Below are positions 19,704-33,631 of a DNA stretch of 64,000 nucleotides, in pieces (positions within the stretch are counted from its first letter, which is position 1; every line of letters starts with the position of its first letter). The stretch is from Alternaria dauci (lineage: Eukaryota > Ascomycota > Dothideomycetes > Pleosporales > Pleosporaceae). The notes beneath the pieces were generated by a model that saw nothing but the letters and a program-made list of their open reading frames with translations, was not told where the DNA came from and did no database searches. The DNA lies in assembly GCF_042100115.1 (NCBI RefSeq), contig NC_091273.1, positions 2,170,001-2,234,000 of the forward strand, written 5' to 3'. A program made the position numbers and the translations under genes.

Positions 19704-22700
19704 ATGAACGGCAACTGGCATAATGGCAACGGAGGCGGGCTCCCGCATAGGAGGCCTCCTCCCACAGTGGACGAGGCCCTTCCGTACTCGCCCTTTACCT
19801 CCATCATCCCCTTCTCGCCCGGTCAGTAGCACTGCTTCACCTGGGCAGATTTCCAGCGCATATTTCTCTCACCTGGCGCAGAGCCTGGCTGACAGTCTTT
19901 AGAGATAATCCCCTTCCCAACCGCCGAGCCTCCTACCCCGCCCTCTACCCTAAACCCCGAGCAACAGAAAGCCGCAAAGAAGGCTGTGGGAATCTTGAAC
20001 GCAGAGATCGAGGGCCAGTCCACCGCCCAGCATCTACACGACACCCTCAATCAGTTACGCAACCTTTTGCTTCGCGACAAGCTGCCCGAGTAGTAGGTCC
20101 ATGTCCCTGTCCCAGTTGAAAGCCGTCTCTAACGCTTCCAGTCACTTCAAGCCCATGCCACAACTAGCAACGCCTCCACCAGACAGTGCTGTCAAGCACA
20201 CTGTTGGTGATAGGCCCAATGTCATGTTCGAGCTGAGTCCTTTTGCACGCAAGCTCTATGAGCAGACAGATGTAGCATTTACGGGTAGGCCTCTCTGTCG
20301 CCTTGAACATGCGGCCACTAACAAGGACAGCACCGAGTGTCAAGCCACCCGAGCAACCTCGAAAAGAACACGCTCCTTCCCGAAATGCTCTTCCCCGGAA
20401 CGCTCCTTCTCCTTTGCAACAGGCTCGCCCAGCAGCCCCACCACCACCGGCCACCACCTCCAACGGCCACGCCCACGCTCACAACGCCGACTTGCCATAT
20501 TCGTCGAGTGCTCTGTCGTCCGCTCCCAGCAGCACACCCGTACGCCCTCCTGGCCCCGCCGTCATGATTAAGCCAAAGGCGGTCTCACGCGGAGACTACA
20601 GATACATTGACAACATCAACGTTGAAAGCCTATCACAAAAGAAGGAGGACAACAGAGTCGAGAGCGGCGTCACAGTTCTGAGACCGCATGAACGAGAGAT
20701 TGCCGACGGCAAGATTGACGCGCTAGAATCGTTCGTCTCAACTTTGACCGAGGACAAGGATGATTTGGACGGCTCACTGCATTTCACCAAAGTCATGACT
20801 CCTGACGGCGACTTCAGCGTCCTCAAGCCTCGGCCAATGGACACCCTTTCCGAGAAGATGTCTGGTGTAGTCAGCCTTGGTCGCTTCAACATGCTTCCTG
20901 TAGATCTGGCCATGCAGATCCAGTCACTCTTGCATCCGACTGTTGTATCTACAACCAAGAATGGACTCTTTCCCCGGGACGAGGTTAACTCTGAGCTTGC
21001 CGAAAGTGTCGCAACAGCCAAGTTTGCACTGAAGTCATCCAAGCTTCTGTTAGAGACCATGATCGAGGGTCGCGATGACTACCGAATGCGACGAGAGGAC
21101 ATTATCGATACCGTTATTGATCTTACGAAGCTGATCAAGGACTCATGCATCATTCCCATTGTTCAATCTCGACGGTCTGGCGAGGCTCAAGACCTGTTCA
21201 ATGCGGCATCAGCTTACAGACAAGACCTACAGATGGTGCTGCGACTGTGTGGAGCCGTTCTTGCCCGTTTCGCTACTCTTATCGGCAAATACAACCTGTC
21301 AGACCGAGCACTGAACACCTTGGAGTATCTGACGTTGGAGCTACTGGTGGAGCAGAACAGCGAGAACGAAAGAGACTCGGTGTTCAGTATCAAGAAGTTT
21401 GAACATTTCCGCCAGAAAGCCATGGATGTTCTTGCCCAGATTTTCGCTCGTCATCCAAGCCAACGACGATCCATTGTCAATGGTATCCTCGGCAACCTAG
21501 AAAAACTGCCTGATAGGAAGGCCAGTGCGAAACAGTTTCTATCGGCTCGAGAAGTTCCCATCATGACGATATCTGCACTATTCATGCGATTCGTTCAGGT
21601 TGTCGGGACGAATTTGACCACTCGTACTGCGTCGCAGGCAGACAATGTGCTTGCGAACACGGTCGAGGACGATGTTAGCGACTATGAGCCTGGCCAGGCA
21701 CCCTCCAAAAAATCACAGAGAGCAGCTGGCAGCGAATCACCTGCGGCGAAAGCTCAGAGTCTCAGTGCGGAGGCTGCCGCTGAAGCCTCGTACATCGTGC
21801 GGGAACTTTGCGACAAAGCATCCAATACCTCTAAATCGGGCGATAAGCCATTCCGCAATCTTCTGGACTTGTTCATTGATGATTTCTGTAACGTCCTTGG
21901 TTCTCCTCAATGGCCAGCTGCTGTTGTACTCTTGCAGATGCTCTTGATCCGCATGCGAACCATACTCGTGGATGATCAAGGGGCCAAGCACTCTGTAATC
22001 GACAAGGACATGGCACTCACGACCATGGCGAGGATTGGATGCGGTGTTATCGATTTTAAAGACCAACTCAAGAAGATGAGGCAAAGACTGGATGTCTCGC
22101 AGTCAGATTTGTCATCAAGACTAGACCGTCTCGTAGGCGATGCCTTGAGTGAAGATATCAAAGAGAGGGTCAATGATGTGGATTTACTGGCTTTTGATGG
22201 CCCTTACCGCATGGTTCTTGAATCTTTGGTTGACTACCTTGATTTGCAGCCTTCGCAACAAGACCCGCACCTACAGGCTGCGACTGGCTTTTATGTCAGT
22301 TCTTGGCTGACGGCTGTCGTCAAGATGTTTCCCGAGCGAGATGAGGGCCATAGGCCTCAAGCTATTACGACTGTTCAGCAATGTCTGGAAAGCATGATTG
22401 CAGATCCCAAGTGGCTTGCTCAAAAGTAGTAAGCTTGCCGACTCATCCTAAACTATTCCGCAACTAACATCGTTTTACAGCAAATTCCAGTCGGTGTCGG
22501 ACGATCAGAGCAAGCTAGCCGCTGGTGTCATCACTTTACAAAGCCAGGTGTGCAGGTATCTCTCGCAAATTGTCAATCACATGCAGATCTACGCCCGGGA
22601 CAAGAGTTCCTCGAAGCTCCGCACAAGAGGAACAGCAGGACTGCAACAACTCTTGGACAAAGACTCCAGGGTGATATCCGACGAACACATCATCAACATG

Positions 22701-25412
22701 ATCCCATCACTGAGGGATAGTTCACCCATGGTTCGAGAGGCGACGCTATCGCTTCTTTCGAACTGCCTAGCCAAGGAAACATCTCTCGAACGACATGTTC
22801 TGCCCCAGATTCTGGAGATGACTACCGATCCTTCAAATGGTCCTAAGAAGAAAGCTATCAAGTTGCTCAAAGAGATATATCTCCGTTCCAGTTCAAGTCA
22901 GGTTAGGCTGAAGATTGCGGCCCCGCTACTTCTACCTTCGCAGGACAACGAGAATGCCATTTCTGAATTGGGTCGCAACGTTCTCGAGGAGATATGGTTG
23001 GCGGCTGAAAAGACTGATGACAGTCAGCACAAGCTCAATCGTGTCCAGCGAGCCGCCTTCATGGTAGATCTCTTGGAGTCTGTCGAGAGAAGCACCGCAC
23101 ATCTGGAGGCTTTCGAGAAATTCTTTGCTCACTGTTTATCACCCGAAGCCAAAGGTCCGGCTGCCAACCTCAAGATTTGTGGACAGCTGGTTGCGGACTT
23201 GGTAGACGAAGTCATTGATCCTGAGAATGGCACAGACACCAAGTCCCAAGCACGTGTTATGAACACTCTCAGTGTCTTCGCAAAAGTCAGGCCGACTTTG
23301 TTTACGGTCGATCACCTGCGGCACTTGAAGCTCTACATCAAGAGCATCACCACCTCTGAGGATGTAGCCCTTGTGCGGCCGACGGTCGTTATCTTCCGAC
23401 ATGTCTTGCCGACACTTCCTCGTCTTCAACATGCTTTTGCAGAAGAGATGCGAGCAAGTCTGTTGCACAATGTTCCGAAATTGGCTCAATGCGTATCAAG
23501 GGCTTGGCCTAGAAGCAGAGAGACGCTCCTCGACGTCATCCACTGCCTGTGGGCAATCAGCAAAATGCCGGGTATGGACGCTGACAAAATCTTTTCCACA
23601 ATTTGCTCGGTTATCTGCAACCTTCGGCCCTTCCTAAATTCAACTAAGGAGCAAGCGGCAACAAATGAGAAGTTCATCCTTCCCTACCTGATATTGCTTG
23701 GTGCGTTCGGCCAAGTCTGCAGCCTTGACCAACAGGCTGAAGCATTCACTGCCAAGCTTCGGATTGCCCTTAGTAAAAATGCGACTGTGAGGAGGGAGAT
23801 TGAGCCGTTGTTGAACCAGAGAAATCCTCCCTCTCCCTCGCTTTTACTGCTAGACGCCGTTCGACCTTTCACTAAGCAGACTTGGGAGCTCAAGTTTCGC
23901 GAGCAAGCCTTGCAAAGCATGGGTGGCATATGCCAGCAGTCGCCAGAGCATTTCATGCGTGGTGAAGTGGAGAAGGTGGTCATGCTTGTCTTTATCAACG
24001 AGGGAAATGACTCTCTCAGGTACATTGCGTTGTCTTTCTTCAGACAATTCTTTTCCGTCGCTGAGCGGCGCGGGGACACCGGCGCGCAGATTGCAACGGG
24101 CCAAGGAGCTGCCAATGGTTCCGCGCGCTTGGAAACATCCTTTACTGCTACAACAAAAGACCAAGCCACACTGCATTTAGCGAAGCAATTCCTGGAATAT
24201 TTCGTGCAAGCCGCGTTGGAAAACAAGAACGATGCTGCCGCCGTTGCCACAGACATCATCGCCAGTATCAGTCGGCAGGGTCTCGTCCACCCGAAGACAT
24301 GCGGTGCTGCACTTGTCGCTCTAACGACCTCGCCGAACCCAAGCTTGGCTCGAGTTGCAGCGGATGAGCATAGGCGCATACACGAGAAACAAGAGTCGTA
24401 CCTGGAAAAGGAATACATGCAGGCTGTACACATGGCATTCAAGTATCAACTGGATATATTCAGTGACCCTCATGGCATGATCGAAGCCACTCACACTCCG
24501 AAGCTTGCAAAGCTGTTTGAGGCACTGAAGACTGGCAAAAAAGCCAGTCTCAAAAAGTTCATCGCCAACTTTTGCAAGCAGGTTGATTTTGACCTTGCAA
24601 ACCTGGATGTCAGCGGTGTTATACCGGAGCCTGTCTTGTACGCTCGTTTCTGCTTGGAGAATCTCGCCTTGCTCGACTTCCCTCATCAAGAAGAGCTTGC
24701 TGTGTTTCTCCGTGCGATTGAGGCCATGGTTCTCAACACGACGGGGCCCGCTATCGGAGTTGTCATCGCGGACGAACTTCCAAAGCAATACATGGATGTG
24801 GCGCAACATCTGCCTCAAGACATGTTCCAACAGCAAATGCTAGAAGCTAGCAATATAAGCTCGATGTCACCCGCGCTACCAGCTGGGGTATCGGCAGCAC
24901 CTCGGCTTGCTCCTCCAACAATCGATAGTAGCAGACTTCGCCAGATTACCACAGCTTGTATGATCCTGCAGATGGTGTGGGAGACCCGCACCTTTGTTCG
25001 ACGATGCTACTCTATCAAAGGTAACGCACCCATTCCGCAGAAAGATTACATCAAACCTGCACATCGTAACAACCTTGTTACTGGCAAGGAAATCTGGGAG
25101 CGCTTCGAAACAATCATGCGCGCGCTCAATAGCCGTGAGAGCATGGTGAAACAATGCTACGACTTTGCGGATTTGCTAGACGTAGATCGCGAGACCTTCA
25201 TTGACGCCGAAAATGATATACTTGGTGCGGGGTATGAGACGCCGAATGAAAACGGTGAGGACGGCACGCCGTTGCCTACGAGTGGTCGCGGCAGAAAGAG
25301 GAAGAGCAATGTGAGCCTAGGCAATACGCCGAAGAAGGCGAGGGGGAGGCCTTCTGGATCGAAAAAGAAGCGGAATTCTAGGACGCCGGATGGCGACGGT
25401 GACTCAGACTAG
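19704..25412 (+). CDS. SCC2: sister chromatid cohesion protein SCC2/Mis4 (cohesin loader)
   Basis: Large HEAT-repeat protein that, with Scc4, loads cohesin onto chromosomes. Five exons: 19704..19821, 19903..20092, 20142..20284, 20331..22428, 22481..25412, giving 1826 residues with every junction in phase. Two introns begin right after TA of a split Tyr codon, so the unspliced frame shows TAG there. The N-terminal 300 residues or so are Pro/Gln/Ala-rich and disordered, with FELSPFARKLYEQ near residue 130. Then come the helical repeats, among them DDQSKLAAGVITLQSQVCRY, IINMIPSLRDSSPMVREA and LHLAKQFLEYFVQAAL, followed by the Nipped-B C-terminal region. The tail is basic and contains KKARGRPSGSKKKRN, an AT-hook-like motif next to nuclear localisation sequences. 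The length exceeds S. pombe Mis4 (about 1580), mostly through the N-terminus. Confidence 0.93.
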
Positions 25413-26034
25413 AAGCCCTGATTGCCAAGCCACTGAGTTTGATGGCGAGAAGATACATTTGGCACGGAAGTGCTACGCCTGTATGATGACAACCAGCACA
25501 TCAACATCGTCCGTCGCGTACGTCACGCGGTTCGGAGGATCGGTACCTTTTCTCAACAATTAAGCATGAATCGGCGTTCAGTGGAAATGGCATATCATCG
25601 ATACCCCTCAGCATACGGTACAGCCATACGGTGTATTTGGCGTTTCTCATTTCGTGCCATCGCAAGCTTCACTGCTTTTGTGGGGAATCTCTAGTATATA
25701 ATTGAAATCTATGATAACATACTTTTGAGAAAAAAAATGCTCCCTTTCTCTGGGCCCTTGTGACGTAGTTCATATGAGAGAGAACTGAGTGTATGGCGCG
25801 CAAAACCGTTTGATATATCCCATCTTTTAAATTCGATCATCATCGGCAACTCCGTGCCTTTGACCGGAACCACTGTGTTTTCCGAGTTGTTCTTAACATT
25901 CTCCTCTGGGTACCTCATACGCGGTAAGACTTATCCCCTGCCTGCTCAATGTCCATCACGCGATGAGGGGTATCTTTTCTCTTGCGGTCAAGCTATTTGC
26001 CCCTGTGTTGACAATCGTACTCCACCTTGCCGAG
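25413..26034. other. intergenic between SCC2 and a small convergent gene
   Basis: No supported gene. An A-run (AAAAAAAATG) sits near 25731-25740. Expected to hold the two 3' UTRs. Confidence 0.4.
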
Positions 26035-26744
26035 TCATTCAGCTTGCCTGACACCAACACGTTCAGTAACCGCACTTGCTTCTTCCATCGCACCATGGGT
26101 GGTATCCTGAGCATGTCTATCCTTGTCTAAATTCGGCGTATGCGGAGAGTCTGTACCGAGCTTTGGTTCTTTCGGGTCCATTTTCTCAGAACAGGACGAC
26201 CGGGAAATCTCGTCTTCGCCGCTAGAGCCGCTGCTACATGGCCGCTCGCTACTCCGCATACTTTTCATACGTGGTGTGCGTGAAGAGCGGTCTTTTCTTT
26301 TGCGGCGTGGTGATGTTGAAACGCTGCTGGGTAATTTCAGGGAAACGGTATTGGGAGGCGCCATGGGGAGTTCCCCAGGGGATACGCCTGAAGATTTGTG
26401 TTGCGGAATGAGTTCTGTGTTGGTAAAGACAGATGAAGGGAGCGTATCCGAATCGTTGGGTAAAGGAGGACATAGGGGTGGTGGAGGTTGTATGCTTTGC
26501 AGACGGAGGGCGCCGCTAGAGGCTTCTTCTCTAATCTGCTTGCGTTGGGCATCTGTGAGGCCGGGGAGAGAGTCTGAGACGTCGATTATCCGTACATCCG
26601 TCGGACCGCCCTAGGAAGTCTGTCAGCGCGCATGTCAGATTGGAGAGTGGCAGTAATACGTACAATATTCAGGCTGGGCTCTCGCTTGTCTTTGCCGCAG
26701 AGAAAGTACCGTTGGAAACGCATCATGAATGTTTTGATCGTCAT
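26035..26744 (-). CDS. hypothetical basic Ser/Pro-rich protein, 218 residues
   Basis: Two reverse-strand exons, 26744..26664 and 26610..26035, joined in phase 0 by a 53-nt intron (GTACGT ... CTAG). The N-terminus MTIKTFMMRFQRYFLCGK leads to SLNIGGPTDVRIIDVSDSLPGLTDAQRKQI, which looks like the conserved core. A Pro-rich stretch (IQPPPPLCPPLP) follows, then a basic cluster SPRRKRKDRSSRTPRMKSMR that could be a nuclear localisation signal, and an acidic/polar tail. Not recognised as a known family. The intron junction is convincing because it joins two segments of uniform character and a clean frame. Other ATGs at residues 7 and 8 are alternative starts. Confidence 0.6.
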
Positions 26745-27719
26745 CTTATGTTGGACAGCGCGTTTGTGATGCTGGACGTAATATGTAACGCGATATATGT
26801 ACACATCTAAACAAAGACGGCAGCGCTCAAACTCAAAATGTAAGGTACAGTACTACCACGCTAAAACGAGCAATATTACGAAACCAAAAATGGGAAGAGA
26901 GTACAATGGCATAGTATTATGAGGGTCTAACCGATGAGCAATGTTAGGAGGAACTATATGGACATTGACGAAGAGTTATGAGAGAGCTGAGCCAGAAATT
27001 AATTAACTTACTTGGCCCATCATGTGGCGCTGAATCGCCCCTTGCGGCCTGCAGTCATTGTTCCGATCCGACATTCCTTTGCTTACGTTGGGGGTGGGCG
27101 AGCGGGAATCGTGGCTGCGGGATGTAAGGAGCCGTTCCGTGCTCCAAACCTTATAGTTCTCAAACACTTTAACAAAGAACAATCTCGAAGATTTCGGGGG
27201 AAGACCCTAAAGGCATGAAGATCTAATGTCGCTAAGACCAAATCTCGGAGGTTGTGATGGTTCAGCTGGCTGCGGCATCCCATTTCGGGGTACTTTTTGT
27301 GCTACGAAGCCTCATGCTTCGTCCGGGCACATAAAGAAAGGGCGTATTCGAGTGCAATTTCGCTTTGCTTTTGACTTGAATTTCACAAGACTCCACGTCT
27401 GACCAGGCTGGAAAAGACGCTAGTGGATTCTAATAGATGGATTTGTGGTAGTGCGGCACTGTCCCAACGCGTCTCTGGGTCACCACACTTACGCGTTGAC
27501 CGTGAATTGACAACACCACTTGATACTGGTTTGACCGCGATTACGATGGTCTTGAGTTCATCACTAATGCACGTTTTCTAGAGCTGGCGATGCCACATTA
27601 CACTCAAGATGGAAGATGCATAGAATTCGGCGGCATCTTTGTAGCATGTACTAAGACGCCCTGAAGGAGGGAGAGATGCTCACCCATTGCTAGTGCCTCT
27701 GTACTCCATACAGTACCAT
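26745..27719. other. intergenic, no gene recognised
   Basis: AT-richer stretch of about 1 kb with only short frames on both strands. It contains the promoter of the 218-residue gene and the 3' flank of the aldehyde dehydrogenase. Confidence 0.45.
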
Positions 27720-29224
27720 CTATTTCGGGTAATCCTTGACGTGGTAGCTCTTGAGCTTGACAAATTGATCGAAGCCGAATTTGCTCAATGTCTGGCCTCT
27801 TCCAGAGTCCTTCCAACCGACCCATGCAAGATCCTAAGTGCGTCAGTTGAATATTCATCTGGTAGCAAAGCGACTTACTGGTGCAGGGTAGTCGCATCGG
27901 TTCACGAAGACTGTGCCAGCATCGACGTCGTCGGCGAGCTCGTGCCCTTTGTTCACGTCCTTGGTCCAAATACTAGCCGTCAGTCCAAATTGGCTGTCGT
28001 TCATCAACTTGATTGCCTCTGCGTCGTCCTTGACCTTCATGACCGGGATCACAGGACCGAATGTCTCCTCTGTCATCACAGTCATGTCATGCGTGACGTT
28101 GGTCAGAAGCGTCGGAGCAACGTAGTTGCCATCTGCAGGTGGGTTCTTGAACGTGGCATTGTCCGGAGTAGCGTCTTTGGCACCCTTCTCCAGAGCGTCC
28201 TTGATGTGCGCCTGAATGGTTTCCGCTGAACGCTTGGAGACGACTGGACCGACATGCGTACTCTTGTCGAATGGGTCGCCGAGTTTGTACCCACTGAGTA
28301 CGTCCTGAAGTGCTGATACGAATTCGTCATGGATTTTCTCGTCCACGTACACCCTCTCGACACTGCAGCAACTTTGACCTGAATTGAAGACAGCACCGTC
28401 TACAAGCTCTTCCGCAGCCCACTTGACATCAACATCGGCACGTACATACGCGGGATCCTTGCCTCCAAGTTCGAGACCTACTCGAAGTGGTACACGATCA
28501 TTGGCAGCCTGCTGAACCGCAAGGCCGTTGGCTACTGAACCGGTGAAGCAAACGAGCTGGATCTTGGGTGAGCGTGCAATCGTCTCGATCTGGGTAATGG
28601 ATCCGCTGTGGAAGATCTGAAGCACACCGTCGGGTAAGCCGGCTTCTTTGAAAATCTGCTGGATCTGCTCGGCACTGGTCGGCGTTTGTGGGGAGGGCTT
28701 CAGGATGACTGAATTACCAGCAAGCAGGGCAGGCACTAGCGAGTTGATGAGGGTTAGGTATGGGTACTGCAGATAAGATCAGCTTGTGCGGAGCGATTTC
28801 AGGTTGTAGCTGCACGCACATTCCATGGAAACAATATCAATACGGGCCCAAGTGGGACTTTCTTGATGTAGCGCTTGAAACCCTTCTCAGGTTCGCCCGG
28901 AGTGTCTTCGAGCGTGTCTTCACTAATCTTGAGCAGATACTCGCCGCGCATGACTGCAGTAGTAACCTCCTTTGGGGTATACGCAATGGGGCGGCCCATC
29001 TGCTCAGTAATCTCCTTGCCCAGAACGTCCTGACGGTCATTAAGGAGCTTTAGGGCTTTCTTGACAATCTCCTGCCTCTCGGCGAGCGATGTACGTCGAT
29101 ATGACTCGAACGCAGATGCCGCTGTCTCAGGTAAAGACTGGAGATCTGCGTCTGAGAGGCCATTGCGTGTAAGAACTGGCTTGTTCGTGATGGGAGAGAT
29201 CGTCGTAATTTTCTCCAGCGACAT
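27720..29224 (-). CDS. NAD(P)-dependent aldehyde dehydrogenase
   Basis: ALDH superfamily enzyme of 468 residues that oxidises aldehydes to acids. Reverse-strand exons 29224..28820, 28766..27879 and 27833..27720 join in phase 0 at both introns. Visible: cofactor and substrate channel motif LFPWNYPYLT, LKPSPQTP, FTGSVANG, the general base Glu234 in LELGGKDP, the nucleophile Cys268 in FNSGQSCC, EETFGPVIPV, and the C-terminal GWKDSGRG. No targeting peptide is seen, so it is likely cytosolic. The 'GGKDPAYVRADVD' type is nearest to succinate-semialdehyde/medium-chain aldehyde dehydrogenases, but the substrate cannot be assigned. No pathway partner is adjacent. Confidence 0.93.
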
Positions 29225-32200
29225 GGCGGTGGCGCGTGTTTGGTATGAAAACTAATATGGATAAATAGAGATGAAGACACACTGTGAGCAATGACCAGTG
29301 TTGATTCAGTGGCGTTTTGCGAGCAGTCAATTTTGAGTTGAGGCTTTGCCCGCAGTAACATCGGAGATGACGTATGACAGGCTAACACTAGCTCGTGCAC
29401 GTCCCACCAAAGTGGAGGGCATTCACAGCTTGCGCCGAAAAACGGACTGCCATATCAGATCTCGACAGATATCATGGAGCTCTCTCCGAGAATTGTTACC
29501 GAGACAACGCATTGCGTAGATAAGCAACAAAGAAGCGCCCCCTGCATAAGCTCTAGAGATGCATTGTCAACTGGCATTTCTCCAATTTTTTGGTAGGCCG
29601 CCGGCATCAACTTCTCGGTACCACTCCCCGCAAATCTGATAATCTACAAGCACACGTGGCCTGTCTATCTCATCTACTCGGAGACGGTCGTGGCTGGCGT
29701 CAAGATGCTGAAGTGCTGATAGTGCGGATTCGGGCCTTTTCTGATTGCCTCACTGACATGCTGCTATTATGTACAAAAGCGAAACGCCCGCGCCGCGAGC
29801 CACCCATCATGATACAATGATACTCAGCGATGAACGCCCTCTTCACATATGAACAAGATGGCGACCAAGGCGTGTGGCATTGCCGATTCGTCCACGCAGC
29901 CAGACTGTACGGGGCCCACATGCGCAGTGTTGAGAGACCAGCGACAAGCATCCGGCAGGCCGACCGATAATACCCTCCTTGCTGGAGACGGCATCCACAG
30001 GGCTGTTGTCGCATCCGTCATGCCGTGTCTCGAGCGGAGTGTCAGAAAGAGAACCGTATGGCTCTTCCGTGGGGCCAAAGATGCCGCTTCGTGGACCTTA
30101 CCTCTCATCTACACTAATCACTCCCACTTCCATCACTTCTCTGACGTCGAACCTTTGGATGGGGTAAATAGCCTTGTGTACGAGATTACTCAGCTATCTT
30201 GTGGTCTCTTAAAGAGATTGTGTTCAGTCGACAGATTCTATCAGGTCTTTTTCATGCGATTTGTATGGCGTCCACGTTGTTGCCCCTCGTTTGTGGAAGC
30301 TTCGTGAGCATTCAATTCCTCGGCCGGTGAAAGGAATGGATGGCAAATTCAGACCAGACCTCAATCGCCAGTATGTACTGCACAAGATCGCCTGTGATAC
30401 ATGGTCCTGCTAATGGCACATGGCTTGGTGGCATGACCGGCCCTCGCTTGCGCTCAGCAGTAAAGTCCACACGATGCATGCGGCGTCGTTGTCGGAAAGC
30501 TGCACACGCAATATCTGGAGATCACCAAACTCAGCTTAGGTCGGAGCCGTGGGGCCGTAATGCCTTGCGTATATTCAGCCTTTTGATGCTAGTGTGCAGA
30601 TGAACGACAGCCCAGAACAGTCGAGGCTCTCATGATAGGCTAGGGATACCTCTTTCAGAGTGTAGTCTAGTCTCTCCGTCTTAGGGCTTGTGACCTTGCG
30701 GAGAAGAACTCGACGAGCTGTTTTTCTGCTCCCTTTTAGCTTACGGTCGTACATGTTCTCTCTCTATATCCTTCACTATTAACAATGCGGTACTATGACA
30801 AGGAGCTGGAGTATGCGTTAAGATCTCGGCTTTGTCGACCGACTTCTAGGTCGCCATCATCAAACCCACTAGCCTCACTCTATCACTTCAACCAAATAAG
30901 CAGCAGCAAGGATGTAACGATTCGAAGAAGTAGTTCTTACACGATCGAGCAGTGACACTAGAGCTTTCATGTTTATCGGGCAGCTTGCAGCTAAGGTTGA
31001 GAATTCACTACAAATCACCATCAACGTACACGCGAACCAAGGGATTCGAGGTGTTCAACACGAAGAGGCATATTTAACATTCTGAAGCGTTGAGCTACTG
31101 CAGAATCTCCTGCTTCCCTGACAGCCGTTCATGGATCATCAGGGCGGCTTAGGCATTATTATCTCTGTTCTAAAATTATGGTTATGAGACTCCGGTACAA
31201 CAACGGCGAAAGTGGTCAGGGACGAAGGCAAATAAGCCTTGGTAACGGTCCAATACCAGCCTCTTAGCTGGGCTTCTTGAACTATAGAAATACGCGACAG
31301 CTATATCGGCTTCTGATAAGACACTGCCAGACATGCACAATACGCGAAGAGACTCTCCGATTGTAGATGATCTGGACTGGTCACGTTACTTCTATTAATA
31401 TTGCGGAGATTTGCAGCCGTCTTCGAACCGGCGTAGAACGGGCTTCTCGGCCCCCATTCTGCTAAACCCCCGGATTCTAGTATCATGTCTTGGCCTATAG
31501 TACTCTGTTATGAGACGGATACCCCACTGGTCGTGGCGAGCAAAGAACGTTAGTAAGAAGAACTCAAGCGTTTTGTCAAGGCTATCAATCAGAGAACCAC
31601 CCCAAATAGGACAATAAGCACAGTATGGATGCACTCATCTAGTGCCATTCCTATAGTCAGGGCTATGCAGTCCGAGGACTACCTCGCAACGGTAACTCCA
31701 ATGGAAATAAACCGGTATTTAGATACTTCCCGCGATGTACGACCGCTACTCTGCACTCACACCACCGAGTGCATGAGGATGCTGCCGTGAATGTGGGCCA
31801 AGTTGTCGACAAAGCACTTCTAAGCCATCGCATACAAAATTTGGAGTTCGAGATACGGCGCGATCCGCTGGCTCCGCAACGTTGTCGCCCAATGTCAACT
31901 GTGGAGATCTGTCAGCTCGACATTGAGTCACAGGGTACCCTACAGGCAGCTATCCCGCGAGCTAGTAGCTTTCCACTCAGCCTTGCTGAAGCGAAACGCC
32001 TTCGTTACCAAACTGTGGATGTCCGCTTTAACGATTCGAGCGGAGCAGGCCGTACCGTAGAGAAGATGGGCGCATAGCGTGAGCTCGTTGGCATCACTGG
32101 CGCCACTCGCTTCGAATAACCTTTGTGCAGGCCAGGTAGTCCCGCACTTGATGTCATAAAACAACGTGCTATAGACGAGAATTTGTGCACACCAGGTCAA

Positions 32201-33631
32201 TTCGTGCCTTGGCTTGGCATACATACATCTGCTACTGCAGGTGGCGAATCTGGATTGTCGGTGGTCATGGAGCAGTACATAACGTGCATTACCGAAGTGG
32301 ATATGAGAATAGACTGTCATGCGATGATCGGGGTAGGTCTTCAGTGTCAGCGTAAGCGAGTTGCTTAGGGGATGGTCTTTTTTTATGCTCGTTTGCGTTG
32401 AGTAAGCGAGCAGAAGAGAGAGAGGGTTTGAAAGCGTCCATAATCCCTCCTCAAGCTCTTGCTCAGCATCATCTATGTATCTTGGTAGGCGTCTGTACGT
32501 GAAAGGGGTGTGAGCGATCAGCGCAGGCTGCAACACACGGCGGATAATTCGCTGGGGTGCAGATGACGGGCATGATGGCGGGTAGCGCTGGTCGTAGGAC
32601 ACATGGCGAGCCAGGAGATGCGTACTCGGGCTGCGGCCCAGAATGACTGTCCCGTGGTGGTCGCGTCGAAGGGCATCTGGATGATGGCGGAGTCTGCCAG
32701 GTCCCGTGCTGTCAGCGGCTCGTCTGCTAACGCACTGCAGCACGGGCTACGGTCGCCAATCACAACCGGGCACCTTGTCCTGATCGCTCAGCAACGGGAA
32801 ACGGGCAGAGGTGTGGTAGCAGGTGGGTCCCGAGCACGGGCAGGTACCCCAAGGTACTTGTTGGGCCGGCATCGGTACGCCGCCTTTCTTAAGACGCCGC
32901 ATATAGGGTCGGGATGGCACCGATCAACCAATATGGCTTTTGATTGCGAGTCTAACCTGCGGCGAAAATTCTGGGATGGATCCGTTCGAGCCCGCGGCAA
33001 CGAAGATCCAGCGGCTTTTGTGGGCTGTGCTCAACGTGGAATGTTGGTGTGCAGCACCACCCTGGTCGTGCAGGGGGTGAATTGCTCAAACTGGAGATGG
33101 GAGAACGGAAGGCGAGTCGACCTTCGCAGACTCCTGGACGCACGCACGCACGAACCTGCGTGCCCTGCTGCCCATCTCGTTTGCAGCATGTGGCCAGAGA
33201 CGTCTCTGACGCACGACGCAGCTGGTCCCGGAGAAAGGACCTGCCTGCCCATGCCGATTCGGTGCCCTCACCCTGCACCTCTAGGCACTCGACAGTTCTG
33301 TATTATACCCCACTGCGTCCACTAAGATTCAGCGTCAAGGCGGAGACTGTAACGACCGAGTGCTATATGGTACCCCAGGCGCACAGCAGTGGTCAAAAGA
33401 CGCCGTGCGGACTACTGACCTGCATATCTTTTTTGACGTCCTTCGACGACACAATCCACGAACCCGGGGCCCTGTGCTGACGCCTCTGAGCCTTGTTGCC
33501 AGCTCTCTGCCCTCCGCCACCCGCCGAACAATCTCAACTCCGACTGCATTGCTGCTCCTCCCGTTATTGACCCTTCAAGATCCGCCCTCGAGTGGTGGAA
33601 TTGTGGTGGAGACGGACGCTAGAACGCAGTT
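29225..33631. other. 4.4-kb gene-poor region upstream of xlnR
   Basis: Frames up to about 267 codons occur (32743..31940 on the reverse strand, starting at GTG, and an overlapping forward frame at 32603..33325), but they overlap each other, lack good starts and motifs, and cannot be spliced into anything recognisable. Base composition is mixed, not strongly TA-rich. The last 600 bp before 33632 is pyrimidine-rich and is the likely core promoter and leader of xlnR. No tRNA or transposon ends were found. Confidence 0.5.

Noticed and set aside
19158..19832. 224-codon reverse ORF running upstream of RPA12
   Set aside because: It contains the RPA12 first exon but reads through its intron and promoter; family start [10 protein letters not shown] and splice sites define the true gene.
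31420..31445. tRNA B-box-like GGTTCGAAGAC on the reverse strand
   Set aside because: Flanks do not form a T-arm or an acceptor stem.
31940..32743. 267-codon reverse ORF as a real gene
   Set aside because: It begins at GTG, overlaps another long frame, and no domain or splice partner is visible; kept only as a low-interest finding.
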